53,951 bases of DNA from an uncultured Lachnospiraceae bacterium (GCA_944380315.1 CALWHG010000010.1:1-53951), one strand, 5' to 3'. Numbered from the stretch's first letter, positions 41,860 to 51,182 are shown. Notes: a model not told the origin generated them from the letters alone. Program-made: numbers and translations.

Positions 41860-42955
41860 TAAGATAAAAGAGCCCCTTTTCCATATAGTCAAGAGAGATG
41901 CTCCGCCCATAAGCAGGGCGCTGGCAGTAAGGGCCGTGGCCATAATCCTTGCCATGATACTCTGCGGGATAGTCACCACAGTGACCACGGGCCTGGATCC
42001 CATACAGGTCTATGAGTCCCTGTTCGTGGGAGCCTTCGGAAGCAGGAGGAAGATCTGGATCACCATGCAGAATGTCTCCATCCTGCTCCTTATAGCAGTG
42101 GCCCTGACCCCTGCATTCCGCATGAGGTTCTGGAACGTAGGAGGAGAAGGTCAGATACTGGCAGGCGGACTTGCTGCGGCGGCATGCATGATATGCCTCG
42201 GGGACAAGCTTCCAAATGCGCTGGTCATACTGTGCATGGTGGTCGGAAGCCTGGCGGCAGGAGCCCTGTGGGGCTTTATCCCTGCATTTTTCAAGAGCCG
42301 CTGGAATACCAATGAGACCCTGTCCACCCTCATGATGAATTATATAGCTACCCAGCTGGTGGCCTTCTTTACCATAGTATGGGAGGTACCCAAGGGCTCA
42401 GGCAAGATAGGCATCATAAACCAGGATTCAAATGTGGGCTGGCTGCCTCAGCTTTTCGGCTCCAGATATATACTGCCCATACTCGTGGCGGTAGTCATCA
42501 CTATCCTGATGTACGTCTATCTCAACTATTTCAAGCATGGCTATGAGATATCGGTAGTGGGAGAGAGTGAAAAGACCGCCCGCTATGTGGGCATAAAGGT
42601 AGGAAAGGTCATAGTGCGCACCATGCTCCTTTCCGGAGCCCTCTGCGGCCTGGTGGGGCTGCTCCTGGTAGGCGGCATCAACCATACAGTCACCACCACC
42701 ATAGCCGATGGTCAGGGCTTTACCGGTGTGCTGGTGGCCTGGATGTGCAAATTCAATCCGCTGACCATGGTGTTTTCCAGTCTCCTGATCATATTCATGA
42801 ACAGGGGAGCCAGCGAGATATCCACGAGCTTCGGACTCAATCAGTCCTATGCCGATATACTTACGGGCATCATCCTGTTCTTCATCATAGGCTGTGAGTT
42901 CTTCATAAACTACAAGGTACAGTTTCGTAAAAAGTCCGCAAAGGAGGTGCAGTAA
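41852..42955 (+). CDS. Nucleoside-type ABC transporter permease 1
   Basis: A 367-residue BPD_transp_2 family permease (NupP/YufP-like) with about ten membrane segments. It contains FRMRFWNVGGEGQILAGGLAAA and FKSRWNTNETLSTLMMNYIA, which are hallmark segments of this subfamily. Its length is typical. The start lies inside the ATPase gene behind a GGGAGG site. It forms a heterodimeric channel with the next gene product. Confidence 0.92.
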   Translation: MNDKIKEPLFHIVKRDAPPISRALAVRAVAIILAMILCGIVTTVTTGLDPIQVYESLFVGAFGSRRKIWITMQNVSILLLIAVALTPAFRMRFWNVGGEGQILAGGLAAAACMICLGDKLPNALVILCMVVGSLAAGALWGFIPAFFKSRWNTNETLSTLMMNYIATQLVAFFTIVWEVPKGSGKIGIINQDSNVGWLPQLFGSRYILPILVAVVITILMYVYLNYFKHGYEISVVGESEKTARYVGIKVGKVIVRTMLLSGALCGLVGLLLVGGINHTVTTTIADGQGFTGVLVAWMCKFNPLTMVFSSLLIIFMNRGASEISTSFGLNQSYADILTGIILFFIIGCEFFINYKVQFRKKSAKEVQ

Positions 42956-42957
42956 GC

Positions 42958-43959
42958 ATGCTGAGCTTTTTGACTACTTTTATCCCCAGGGCTGTGGTAC
43001 AGGGCATCCCCCTGCTGTTTGGCTGTACTGGTGAGATAATCACGGAAAAATCCGGCAATCTCAATCTGGGTATCCCGGGCGTCATGTACGTAGGTGCCAT
43101 CTGCGGCGTCATAGGCTCATTTTTCTACGAGAGGTCAGTTCCGGATCCCTCCATGATGAGCCCCGTGCTGGCCATAATGATACCTCTTTTATGCTGCCTG
43201 CTGGGCTCGCTCCTTATGGGACTTCTGTATTCCTTCCTGACGGTGACCCTCAAGGCAAATCAAAATGTGGTCGGCCTCGCCATGACCACCTTCGGCGTGG
43301 GCTTCGGCAACTTCTTCGGTGGCTCGCTGATCAAGCTGGTGGACAGTGATGTGCCCTCCATAGCCCTCACAAATACCAGCGCATATTTCAGCCGGAAGCT
43401 GCCCTTTGCAGAGGACCTGGGCTGGTTTGGAGACCTGTTCCTTTCATATGGCTTCATGACCTACCTGAGCGTGGCCATAGCCCTCCTTGCCGCATATGTG
43501 CTCAGGCATACCAGGGTGGGCCTTCATCTGAGAGCCGTGGGAGAGAACCCCTATACCGCAGATGCGGTAGGCATAAGCGTATCCAGATATAAATATGCGG
43601 CCACCTGTATAGGCTGTATGATAGCCGGCCTCGGAGGCCTTTACTATGTCATGGACTATGCCACCGGAGTGTGGTCAAACAATGCCTTCGGGGACCGCGG
43701 CTGGCTGGCCATAGCCCTGGTCATCTTTACCGTCTGGAGGCCTGTGCTGGGCATATTTGCCTCCTTCCTTTTCGGAGGCCTGTACATACTTTACCTCTAC
43801 ATCCCCACGGGCATGGACCATATGGAGCTTCGTGAGCTTTACAAGATGATCCCCTATATCGTCACCCTCGTGGTGCTGGTCATAACCAGCATACGCAACA
43901 AAAAGGACGATCAGCCCCCTGAGAGCCTGGGACAGTCCTATTTCAGAGAGGAACGCTGA
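42958..43959 (+). CDS. Nucleoside-type ABC transporter permease 2
   Basis: A 333-residue NupQ/YufQ-like permease with about eight to ten helices. The N-terminal segment PLLFGCTGEIITEKSGNLNLGIPG is the subfamily hallmark; VGLHLRAVGENPYTADAVGISV is the ATPase-contact loop. It begins 2 nt after permease 1 stops, with AAAGGAGG inside the previous gene. It is the last gene of the operon. The 522 nt after it holds tRNA-Cys and the asnB leader. Confidence 0.92.
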   Translation: MLSFLTTFIPRAVVQGIPLLFGCTGEIITEKSGNLNLGIPGVMYVGAICGVIGSFFYERSVPDPSMMSPVLAIMIPLLCCLLGSLLMGLLYSFLTVTLKANQNVVGLAMTTFGVGFGNFFGGSLIKLVDSDVPSIALTNTSAYFSRKLPFAEDLGWFGDLFLSYGFMTYLSVAIALLAAYVLRHTRVGLHLRAVGENPYTADAVGISVSRYKYAATCIGCMIAGLGGLYYVMDYATGVWSNNAFGDRGWLAIALVIFTVWRPVLGIFASFLFGGLYILYLYIPTGMDHMELRELYKMIPYIVTLVVLVITSIRNKKDDQPPESLGQSYFREER

Positions 43960-44045
43960 TTGCGAGGGCTTATAAGAAGATTTCCGCCTATCAAATCAAT
44001 AAAAAACTGAAAATGCTTCAAAGCCTTATCTTTTTACAAAATTCC

Positions 44046-44074
44046 TTGACTTAAGAGGGGTTTTAGGATAAAAT
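44046..44074 (+). promoter_or_regulatory. Promoter of tRNA-Cys
   Basis: TTGACT (44046-44051) and TAAAAT (44069-44074) are 17 bp apart; transcription would begin just before the tRNA. Confidence 0.75.
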
Positions 44075-44087
44075 GAATAGGCTTTAA

Positions 44088-44158
44088 GGCGACATAGCCA
44101 AGTGGTAAGGCGTGGGTCTGCAACACCCTGATCACCAGTTCGAATCTGGTTGTCGCCT
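44088..44158 (+). tRNA. tRNA-Cys (anticodon GCA)
   Basis: The acceptor stem GGCGACA pairs with TGTCGCC and is followed by discriminator T. The anticodon stem-loop is GGGTCTGCAACACCC with anticodon GCA. The T arm is CCAGTTCGAATCTGG. No CCA is encoded. The tRNA has its own promoter and terminator. Confidence 0.95.
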
Positions 44159-44164
44159 TTACGG

Positions 44165-44195
44165 AGGAGTCGGTATGGACCGGCTCCTTTTTTTG
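44165..44195 (+). terminator. Intrinsic terminator of tRNA-Cys
   Basis: AGGAGTCGGT pairs with ACCGGCTCCT around ATGG-like loop bases, followed by seven T residues. Confidence 0.85.
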
Positions 44196-44258
44196 TACCT
44201 GTCGATTTTACCAAAGCAAAGCGTTAAAACGATAAAATATTTTGTGAAATATTCCATC

Positions 44259-44287
44259 TTTTCAAATGCGGGATGCAGCGATATAAT
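44259..44287 (+). promoter_or_regulatory. Promoter of the asnB-pyrG-glnN leader
   Basis: TTTTCA (44259-44264) and a perfect TATAAT (44282-44287) are 17 bp apart. The expected start near 44294 leaves a leader of nearly 190 nt before asnB. Confidence 0.65.
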
Positions 44288-44293
44288 GAACGA

Positions 44294-44449
44294 GTTTTTT
44301 TAAAAAAGAAGGTTCGGGAGGAGCTTTGGATCTGTGGATGCTTCCCGAAGGAAGAGGACTATATGCTTAGCTTTATACCAAAAAAGTCCATAAGCTTTGC
44401 ACAAAATAGGGAGCTTTGAGCCGCCTGGCTTAGAGCCCCCTTTTTTAGT
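44294..44449 (+). promoter_or_regulatory. Structured leader with terminator upstream of asnB (unknown attenuator)
   Basis: In order: hairpin P1 (44313-44349), TTCGGGA...TCCCGAA plus an inner AGC/GCT step. Next is a pseudoknot-capable segment, GGACT (44356-44360) with AGTCC (44385-44389) crossing GCTTA (44365-44369) with TAAGC (44391-44395). Last is an intrinsic terminator (44408-44446), where GCTTTGAGCC pairs with GGCTTAGAGC through two wobble pairs, followed by six T residues. AGCTTT recurs four times (44322, 44369, 44393, 44412). The layout of sensor-like structure then terminator then gene implies control by premature termination. I cannot match it to a known riboswitch class. Confidence 0.6.
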
Positions 44450-44481
44450 GATAAAAATACTGAAGAAAAGGAGGAATTGCT

Positions 44482-46068
44482 ATGTGTACTGTATTTGGAT
44501 ATTGGGGGAGGAGCATAAATAATAACGACGTCAGGCGCTGTATCGATACTACCATATCCCGGGGACCCGACGACTACAGGATCAGGGACCTTGACGGCAA
44601 GGGCTTTCTGGCATTTCAGAGACTGGCCATCATGGATCTGTCTGACAGCGGCATGCAGCCCTTTGAGCTGGATGGCAGCGCTGTGGTCTGCAACGGCGAG
44701 ATCTACGGATTCCGCCCGATCAAGGAAGAGCTTATAAGGAAGGGCTACAGCTTCAATAGCGATTCCGACTGTGAGATACTGCTTCCCTTATATAAGGAAT
44801 ATGGGAGCGACATGTTTGCAAGGCTTGATGCGGAGTATGCTCTCATCATATATGATGCGGAGACCGACAGCCTGGTGGCAGCCAGGGATCCCATAGGCAT
44901 CAGGCCCCTGTACTATGGCTATGGAGAGGACGGAGGCATAGCCTTTGCATCCGAGCCCAAGGAGCTTCTGACGATCTGCAAAAACATCATGCCCTTCCCG
45001 CCGGGACATTATTATATGAACGGAGCATTTCACTGCTACATGGACATGACCAGGACCTATCCTGAGCTTCGGAGCGACGATGAGCAGGTCATACTGAAAA
45101 ACATCAGGGAAAAGCTCATAAAGGGCGTGGAAAAGAGGCTGGATGCGGATGCACCGCTTGGCTTCCTGCTTTCCGGAGGACTGGACAGCTCCCTGGTATG
45201 CTCCATAGCCGCCAGATCGCTTGGAAAGCAGATCAGGACCTTTTCCATAGGCATGACCACCGATGCCATAGACCTCAAGTATGCCCAGGAGGTGGCAGAC
45301 TATCTAGGTACGGAGCACCATGTCATATACATGGATGAGGAGGAGGTGCGAAGCACTCTCAGGGAGCTCATATGGGTGCTTGGGACCTATGACATCACCA
45401 CCATCAGGGCCAGCATGGGCATGTACCTCATGTGCAGGGCCATACATGAGACCACCGATGTGAGGGTGCTCCTGACAGGTGAGATATCCGACGAGCTCTT
45501 TGGATACAAGTATACGGACTTTGCACCCAGTCCCGAGGCCTTCCAGGAGGAGAGCTGCAAGCGCATAAGAGAGCTCCATGCCTATGACGTGCTGAGAGCG
45601 GATCGCTGCATAGCCTCGAACAGCATAGAGGCCAGAGTGCCCTTCGGAGATCTGGACTTCGTAAGGTATGTTATGTCCATAGATCCGAAGTACAAGATGA
45701 ACACCCATGGCATGGGCAAATATCTGCTGCGCAAGGCCTTTGAGGGAGACTGGCTTCCGGAGGATATACTCTGGAGGGAAAAGGCAGCATTTTCAGATGC
45801 AGTGGGACACAGCCTGGCGGACGATCTGAAGAAGCTGGCTGAGGAGACCTACCCGGGGGACGGCTGGAAGGAAAAGTGCAGGAAGTATACCTATGCTCCG
45901 CCCTTTACAAAGGAGTCCCTTATGTACAGGGAGATATTTGAGGAGCTTTATCCGGGACAGGACGAGATGATACCCGGCTATTGGATGCCAAACAGGGAGT
46001 GGGAGGGCTGCGATGTGGATGATCCCTCCGCCCGTGTACTGTCAAATTATGGAAAGAGTGGGGAATGA
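44482..46068 (+). CDS. asnB: Asparagine synthetase, glutamine-hydrolysing
   Basis: A 528-residue AsnB-type enzyme making asparagine from aspartate, ATP and glutamine. Cys2 (MCTVFGYWG) is the glutaminase nucleophile; RGPDDYRIRD, FQRLAIMDLS and VVCNGEIYGF are the Ntn-domain signatures. The synthetase domain has the ATP PP-loop LSGGLDSSLVCSIAAR, GEISDELFGYKY and RVPFGDLDFVRYVM. Its length matches the short AsnB of about 525-550 residues. It leads an operon of amide-nitrogen enzymes, with AAAGGAGG before ATG. Confidence 0.94.
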   Translation: MCTVFGYWGRSINNNDVRRCIDTTISRGPDDYRIRDLDGKGFLAFQRLAIMDLSDSGMQPFELDGSAVVCNGEIYGFRPIKEELIRKGYSFNSDSDCEILLPLYKEYGSDMFARLDAEYALIIYDAETDSLVAARDPIGIRPLYYGYGEDGGIAFASEPKELLTICKNIMPFPPGHYYMNGAFHCYMDMTRTYPELRSDDEQVILKNIREKLIKGVEKRLDADAPLGFLLSGGLDSSLVCSIAARSLGKQIRTFSIGMTTDAIDLKYAQEVADYLGTEHHVIYMDEEEVRSTLRELIWVLGTYDITTIRASMGMYLMCRAIHETTDVRVLLTGEISDELFGYKYTDFAPSPEAFQEESCKRIRELHAYDVLRADRCIASNSIEARVPFGDLDFVRYVMSIDPKYKMNTHGMGKYLLRKAFEGDWLPEDILWREKAAFSDAVGHSLADDLKKLAEETYPGDGWKEKCRKYTYAPPFTKESLMYREIFEELYPGQDEMIPGYWMPNREWEGCDVDDPSARVLSNYGKSGE

Positions 46069-46069
46069 T

Positions 46070-47713
46070 ATGGCAAAATATGTATTTGTGACGGGTGGAG
46101 TGGTGTCCGGACTCGGGAAGGGCATAACCGCAGCCTCCCTCGGAAGGCTCCTTCGGGCCCGGGGCTTCAAGGTGGCTGCCCAGAAGCTGGATCCCTATAT
46201 CAATGTGGATCCAGGCACCATGAGCCCTCTTCAGCATGGAGAGGTATTTGTCACCGAGGATGGGGCGGAGACGGACCTTGACCTGGGACATTATGAGAGG
46301 TTCATAGACGAGGATCTCAACCGCTTCTCGAACCTGACCACAGGCAGGGTCTACAGCAACGTCATAGAAAAGGAAAGACAGGGCGCTTACCTTGGCAGGA
46401 CGGTCCAGGTCATACCTCATATCACTGATGAGATCAAGAGCTTCATCTATGGAGTCCGGGACAAGACCTCTGCTGACGTGGTCATCACGGAGATAGGCGG
46501 CACAGTGGGAGACATGGAATCCCAGCCCTTTCTGGAGGCCATCAGGCAGGTGGGCCGGGAGCATGAGGCCGACTGCATCTACATACACGTGACCCTGATA
46601 CCCTATCTGGAGGCCTCAAAGGAGCACAAATCAAAGCCCACCCAGCACAGCGTCAGGGAGCTTCGGTCCTACGGCATAAGCCCGGACATCATAGTGTGCC
46701 GGAGCGACAGACCTGTAGCTCGAGAAGTACTTGACAAGATCGCACTTTTCTGTAATGTTAAAAAAGATTGTGTCATGGAAAATGTCACCCTGGATTCCAT
46801 ATATGACGCACCCCTGGCTCTTGAGAGGGCAGGACTCTGCAGGATAGTGCTGAGAGAGCTAGGCATGGATCCGGATATCCCGGCTGATCTCAGGGATTGG
46901 GAGGAGCTTTCCTACCGCATACACCATACTGAGAGCAGTATAAGGATAGCCCTGGTGGGAAAGTATACGGCACTCCATGACGCCTACCTTTCGGTGGTGG
47001 AGGCCCTTCACCACGGAAGCTGGCAGCAGGGCTGCAGCCTGGATCTTGGCTTTGTGGACAGTGAGGACATAGAGAGGAGAGACGCCGGGACGATGCTCCA
47101 GGGCTATGACGGCATCATCATCCCCGGAGGCTTTGGAAGCCGCGGCACGGAGGGTATGATGGCAGCAGCCTGCTATGCAAGAGAGCAGGGAGTGCCCTAT
47201 CTGGGACTCTGCCTTGGCATGCAGATAGCGGCCATAGAGTTTGCCCGCGATGTGCTCGGACATCTTGGAGCCAATTCCACTGAGCTCTATCCGGATACGG
47301 ACTACCCTGTCATACATATCATGGAGGATCAAAAGGCCGTGGATAAAAAGGGAGGCACCATGAGGCTGGGCGCCTATCCCTGCAGGCTCATGACGGGCAC
47401 CAGACTGTGTGACATCTACTCAGACATAAGCGACGATGACGGTATCATATATGAAAGGCATCGCCATCGCTATGAGTTCAACAACGCCTGCAGGCAGGAA
47501 TTTGAAGCCTCGGGCATGCTGCTTTCCGGCAGGTCCCCTGATGACAGGCTTACGGAGGCCATGGAGCTCAAGGGGCATCCGTTTTTCATAGGAGTGCAGT
47601 ACCATCCGGAGTTCAAAAGCAGACCAAACAGGCCGCATCCGCTGTTTTCGGCATTTTCAGCCGCAGCGGTGGCATATAGATCAAATAAAAAAGAAAAGGA
47701 GGAAGCAAGATGA
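46070..47713 (+). CDS. pyrG: CTP synthase
   Basis: A 547-residue enzyme aminating UTP to CTP with glutamine. The start MAKYVFVTGGVVSGLGKGITAAS is the family start; an upstream in-frame ATG at 46013 lies in asnB. The synthetase part has KLDPYINVDPGTMSP and VTEDGAETDLDLGHYERF. The C-terminal class I glutaminase has PYLGLCLGMQ with the catalytic Cys and YHPEFKSRP with the His-Glu pair. It begins 1 nt after the asnB stop and overlaps glnN by 4 nt. Confidence 0.96.
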   Translation: MAKYVFVTGGVVSGLGKGITAASLGRLLRARGFKVAAQKLDPYINVDPGTMSPLQHGEVFVTEDGAETDLDLGHYERFIDEDLNRFSNLTTGRVYSNVIEKERQGAYLGRTVQVIPHITDEIKSFIYGVRDKTSADVVITEIGGTVGDMESQPFLEAIRQVGREHEADCIYIHVTLIPYLEASKEHKSKPTQHSVRELRSYGISPDIIVCRSDRPVAREVLDKIALFCNVKKDCVMENVTLDSIYDAPLALERAGLCRIVLRELGMDPDIPADLRDWEELSYRIHHTESSIRIALVGKYTALHDAYLSVVEALHHGSWQQGCSLDLGFVDSEDIERRDAGTMLQGYDGIIIPGGFGSRGTEGMMAAACYAREQGVPYLGLCLGMQIAAIEFARDVLGHLGANSTELYPDTDYPVIHIMEDQKAVDKKGGTMRLGAYPCRLMTGTRLCDIYSDISDDDGIIYERHRHRYEFNNACRQEFEASGMLLSGRSPDDRLTEAMELKGHPFFIGVQYHPEFKSRPNRPHPLFSAFSAAAVAYRSNKKEKEEAR

Positions 47714-49797
47714 GCAGCAACATTACGGAATATTTCGGCAGCATGGTGTTCAATGAAAAAGAGATGAGAAAAAGTCTCCCCAAGCATGTATTTTCCGAAC
47801 TTCAGAAGACAAGAAAGGAAGGTAAGGCGCTTAACCAGGATATCGCTGATGCAGTGGCTGCTGCCATGAAGAGCTGGGCATTAGAAAAGGGTGCGACTCA
47901 CTTCACTCACTGGTTCCAGCCTATGACCGGCTTTACGGCCGAGAAGCACGACTCCTTCGTAAATCCTGATGAGGGCGGCAGGGTCATAATGGATTTTTCC
48001 GGAAAGGAGCTCCTGAGAGGAGAGCCTGATGCCTCAAGCTTTCCCTCCGGCGGCCTTCGCGCCACCTTCGAGGCCAGAGGCTATACTGCCTGGGACCCTA
48101 CCTCAGATGCCTTCATAAAGGATGATACCCTCTGCATACCCACGGCCTTCTGTTCCTACAACGGAGACATCCTGGACAAGAAGACCCCGCTCCTTCGCAG
48201 CATGGACGCCCTGAGCATACAGGCCTGCAGAGTGCTGTCACTCATGGGCAAGCATCCCAAGAGGGTGTCGGTATCCCTTGGATGTGAGCAGGAGTATTTT
48301 CTTATAGATATAAAGGATTATGCAAAACGTCCGGATCTCAAGCTTTGCGGAAGGACACTCTTCGGAGCACCCTCACCCAAGGATCAGCAGCTTGGAGATC
48401 ACTACTTTGGCTCCATACGTCCCAGGGTCAAGGCCTTCATGGCAGATCTTGACGAGGAGCTGTGGAAGCTGGGCATATATGCAAAGACTGAGCACAACGA
48501 GGTTGCTCCCTGTCAGCATGAGCTGGCTCCCATATATACCACCTGCAACCTGGCAGCGGATCAGAATGAGCTCATGATGGACATCATGAAGAAGGTGGCT
48601 GAAAGACACGGGTTTGCCTGCCTGCTCCATGAGAAGCCCTTTGAAGGCATCAACGGCTCCGGCAAGCACAACAACTGGTCCATGTGTACGGACGAGGGCG
48701 AGAACCTGCTCAAGCCCGGCAAGTCACCGGCAGACAACCGTCAGTTCCTGCTCGTGCTTGCGGCAGTGGTCAAGGCAGTAGACGATTATGCTGATCTGAT
48801 CAGGGTATCCGTAGCTACCGCAGGAAACGACTGCAGGCTTGGAGGCCATGAGGCTCCTCCTGCCATAGTGTCGGTATACCTGGGCGAGACTCTTGAGCGG
48901 GTGGTGGATTCCATCATAAGCGGAGATGTCTATAAGGATGTGGATTATGGAAAGCTCAACACAAAGACCCTTGCGCTTCCTGAGATCCCCAAGGACAACT
49001 CTGACCGCAACCGTACCTCTCCCTTTGCATTTACAGGAGAAAAGTTTGAGTTCCGTATGCCCGGCTCCTCGATGAATGTCTCCTGCATGAACATCATGCT
49101 CAACACCGCAGTGGCGGAGAGCTTCAGGCAGTTTGCGGATGAGCTTGAGAAGGTGGAGTTCGATAAGAGAGCCGATGAGATAGACCGCATAGTCAAGAGG
49201 GAGTTTACGGATCACCGCAGGATCATATTCAACGGCAACGGCTACGGTCATGAGTGGATAGAGGAGGCGGCCCGCAGAGGACTTCACAACCTTCGCAACA
49301 CTCCAGAGGCCCTCAGGTATTTCATGACGGACAGCAATCTGGAGCTGTTCCAGAAGCACCATATATATAACCGCACGGAGATGCAGGCCAGACATGACAT
49401 CACCCTCGATGAATATATCAAGGTCAAGAGCATAGAGGCGGAGACCATGATATACATGTCTGACAAGCTCATCTTTCCTTCAGTGCTCAGGTACACCACT
49501 GATCTGGCCGCAGGGCTCAAGAGGATCAAGGAGCTGGAGCTCATAGGCAATGAGGATCTGGAACTCATCAAGGGCTATGTCACCAGACTGAAGGCGCTCA
49601 AGAGGGATACTGATCTGCTTTCAGAGAAGCTTGACAAGGTGCCCTCGGATGATGTGGTGGAAGGCAGTGACTACATCATAAATGAGGTGGTGCCTCTCAT
49701 GGACAGCATCAGGGAGTCTGCGGATGCCCTTGAAAAGAAGGTGGCCAAGGACTACTGGCCTTATCCTGATTATGCTGATATACTGTTCTATGTATGA
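47710..49797 (+). CDS. glnN: Glutamine synthetase type III
   Basis: A 695-residue GSIII enzyme, the large form found in Bacteroidetes and many Clostridia. The N-terminal SEYFGSMVF-like start (ITEYFGSMVFNEKEM), THFTHWFQPMTGFTAEKHDSF, NEVAPCQHELAPIY and FEGINGSGKHNNWSM carry the metal, glutamate and ATP-site residues. It makes glutamine from glutamate and ammonia, supplying the two amidotransferases encoded just upstream. Its start overlaps pyrG (ATGA) behind AAGGAGG, so all three genes are coupled. No GlnR or TnrA site was recognised; control is probably through the leader at 44.3 kb. Confidence 0.95.
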   Translation: MSSNITEYFGSMVFNEKEMRKSLPKHVFSELQKTRKEGKALNQDIADAVAAAMKSWALEKGATHFTHWFQPMTGFTAEKHDSFVNPDEGGRVIMDFSGKELLRGEPDASSFPSGGLRATFEARGYTAWDPTSDAFIKDDTLCIPTAFCSYNGDILDKKTPLLRSMDALSIQACRVLSLMGKHPKRVSVSLGCEQEYFLIDIKDYAKRPDLKLCGRTLFGAPSPKDQQLGDHYFGSIRPRVKAFMADLDEELWKLGIYAKTEHNEVAPCQHELAPIYTTCNLAADQNELMMDIMKKVAERHGFACLLHEKPFEGINGSGKHNNWSMCTDEGENLLKPGKSPADNRQFLLVLAAVVKAVDDYADLIRVSVATAGNDCRLGGHEAPPAIVSVYLGETLERVVDSIISGDVYKDVDYGKLNTKTLALPEIPKDNSDRNRTSPFAFTGEKFEFRMPGSSMNVSCMNIMLNTAVAESFRQFADELEKVEFDKRADEIDRIVKREFTDHRRIIFNGNGYGHEWIEEAARRGLHNLRNTPEALRYFMTDSNLELFQKHHIYNRTEMQARHDITLDEYIKVKSIEAETMIYMSDKLIFPSVLRYTTDLAAGLKRIKELELIGNEDLELIKGYVTRLKALKRDTDLLSEKLDKVPSDDVVEGSDYIINEVVPLMDSIRESADALEKKVAKDYWPYPDYADILFYV

Positions 49798-49832
49798 TAA
49801 GACCTCTTAAGGTACTATATGGAGGATAAGAT

Positions 49833-51182
49833 TTGAAGCTATACAACAGATCAGAAACAAGGATCTGCAGAGCGTGGGGCTGTCTTCGGATGGCCCTTGT
49901 CTGTCTCTGCACGATCGGCATGGTGGCATGGGCCCTTCCTATAACTGCCCTTGCCTCAGGCTATGTGCCCGGACTATCCCAGGTGGAGATAGGCCCCGGA
50001 GCAGGACTTACGGAGGCCGACGGCCAGCCCAGTAAGCCGGAGCAGTCAGATGCGGCAGCCGGTCAGCCTGGCAGTACAGGTGCTGCCCAGGGCCAGGTTC
50101 TGGATCCAGCCACGCTCCCTGACATAGCAGTCAGCTACAGCGCCTATATCCATGGAGGCACCTGGAGTGCGGAGACTCCTGACCATACGGTGGTCAAGGC
50201 ACCCACGGGAGGGTTCCTTACTGCCTTCAGGGCCAGCCTGGAAAAGCCCGAGGGCTTTGACCTGGGAGTGGCCTATGCGGTAAATCTCAGCGGCTCCTGG
50301 TGGCTTGCAGAGTCCAGGGATGGAGCTGAAAATGGAGGCGCCGGAGGTGATTCACCTCTGGAGGGAGTGCGCTTCTGGCTGACAGGCTCCATGGTTGACT
50401 ATTATGACATATGCTATCGAGTGCTGCAGAACGGAGTCTGGACTGACTGGGTGCGAAACGGTGAGACCGCAGGTACGGTCAGCGCCGCCATATGGGTAGA
50501 GGGCTTTGCGGCTGCTGTAGTAAAGAAGGGAGCCGAGCCCCCGGAGATGGTGGAGAGATCGGTGGATCCCACGAGGCCCATGATAGCCCTTACCTTTGAT
50601 GACGGACCCTCTGCTACGGTTACCGGACGCATACTCAACGCCCTTGAGCAGAACGGGGGCAGAGCCACATTTTTTGTGGTGGGGAGCCGTGTCCAGTCAA
50701 ATGCAGCCAGCATACTGAGGGGTTATCAGCTCGGCTGTGAGATAGGTAACCATACCTATGGACATAAATACATAAGCAAGATCGGAGCCGATGCCATACG
50801 CTCGGAGCTTGGCACCACAAATCAGCTGGTGGCAGGCATCACGGGAGTATCGCCTGTGCTCATGAGACCGCCGGGAGGCTTCTATGACAGTGCTTCCCTG
50901 GGCACCGTAGGTGAGCTTGGCATGTCGGCAGTGCTCTGGTCCATAGATACCAGGGACTGGCAGCATAAAAATGCTCAGAAGACCATAGATACGGTCCTGT
51001 CCCAGGTGAAGGACGGAGACATCATACTCATGCATGATCTCTATACGGCCTCTGCCGATGCTGCGGAGGTGCTCATCCCTGAGCTTACCCGCAGGGGCTA
51101 TCAGCTGGTGACGGTCAGTGAGCTGGCTTCATACAGGGGAGGCCTTGCACCGGGACATATATACAGCCGGTTCAGACCCTGA
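49833..51182 (+). CDS. Secreted polysaccharide deacetylase with ChW-like repeats
   Basis: 449 residues. The signal peptide is about 1-40 (long, cut near ITALAS). Residues ~85-230 hold three repeats with the pattern Y.A....G.W.....G...G......F...L, close to clostridial hydrophobic (ChW) repeats. The NodB domain begins ~250: IALTFDDGP (catalytic base and metal Asp), GNHTYGH (zinc His pair), RPPGGFYD, SIDTRDWQ and DIILMHD. It likely deacetylates peptidoglycan or another wall polysaccharide. The start is TTG with GGAGG 7 nt upstream; the first ATG would cut the signal peptide. Confidence 0.88.
   Translation: MKLYNRSETRICRAWGCLRMALVCLCTIGMVAWALPITALASGYVPGLSQVEIGPGAGLTEADGQPSKPEQSDAAAGQPGSTGAAQGQVLDPATLPDIAVSYSAYIHGGTWSAETPDHTVVKAPTGGFLTAFRASLEKPEGFDLGVAYAVNLSGSWWLAESRDGAENGGAGGDSPLEGVRFWLTGSMVDYYDICYRVLQNGVWTDWVRNGETAGTVSAAIWVEGFAAAVVKKGAEPPEMVERSVDPTRPMIALTFDDGPSATVTGRILNALEQNGGRATFFVVGSRVQSNAASILRGYQLGCEIGNHTYGHKYISKIGADAIRSELGTTNQLVAGITGVSPVLMRPPGGFYDSASLGTVGELGMSAVLWSIDTRDWQHKNAQKTIDTVLSQVKDGDIILMHDLYTASADAAEVLIPELTRRGYQLVTVSELASYRGGLAPGHIYSRFRP

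Noticed and set aside
44313-44360. CCCGAAGGAA in the asnB leader as part of a glutamine (glnA) riboswitch
   Set aside because: The other conserved blocks and the three-way junction are not present; here these bases are the arm of a simple hairpin.
44410-44440. GCCTGG in the asnB leader as the ZTP riboswitch signature
   Set aside because: It is only the loop and closing pairs of the terminator; the other ZTP blocks and gene context are absent.
44294-44481. T-box leader for asparagine
   Set aside because: No T-box sequence or stem I specifier domain could be found.
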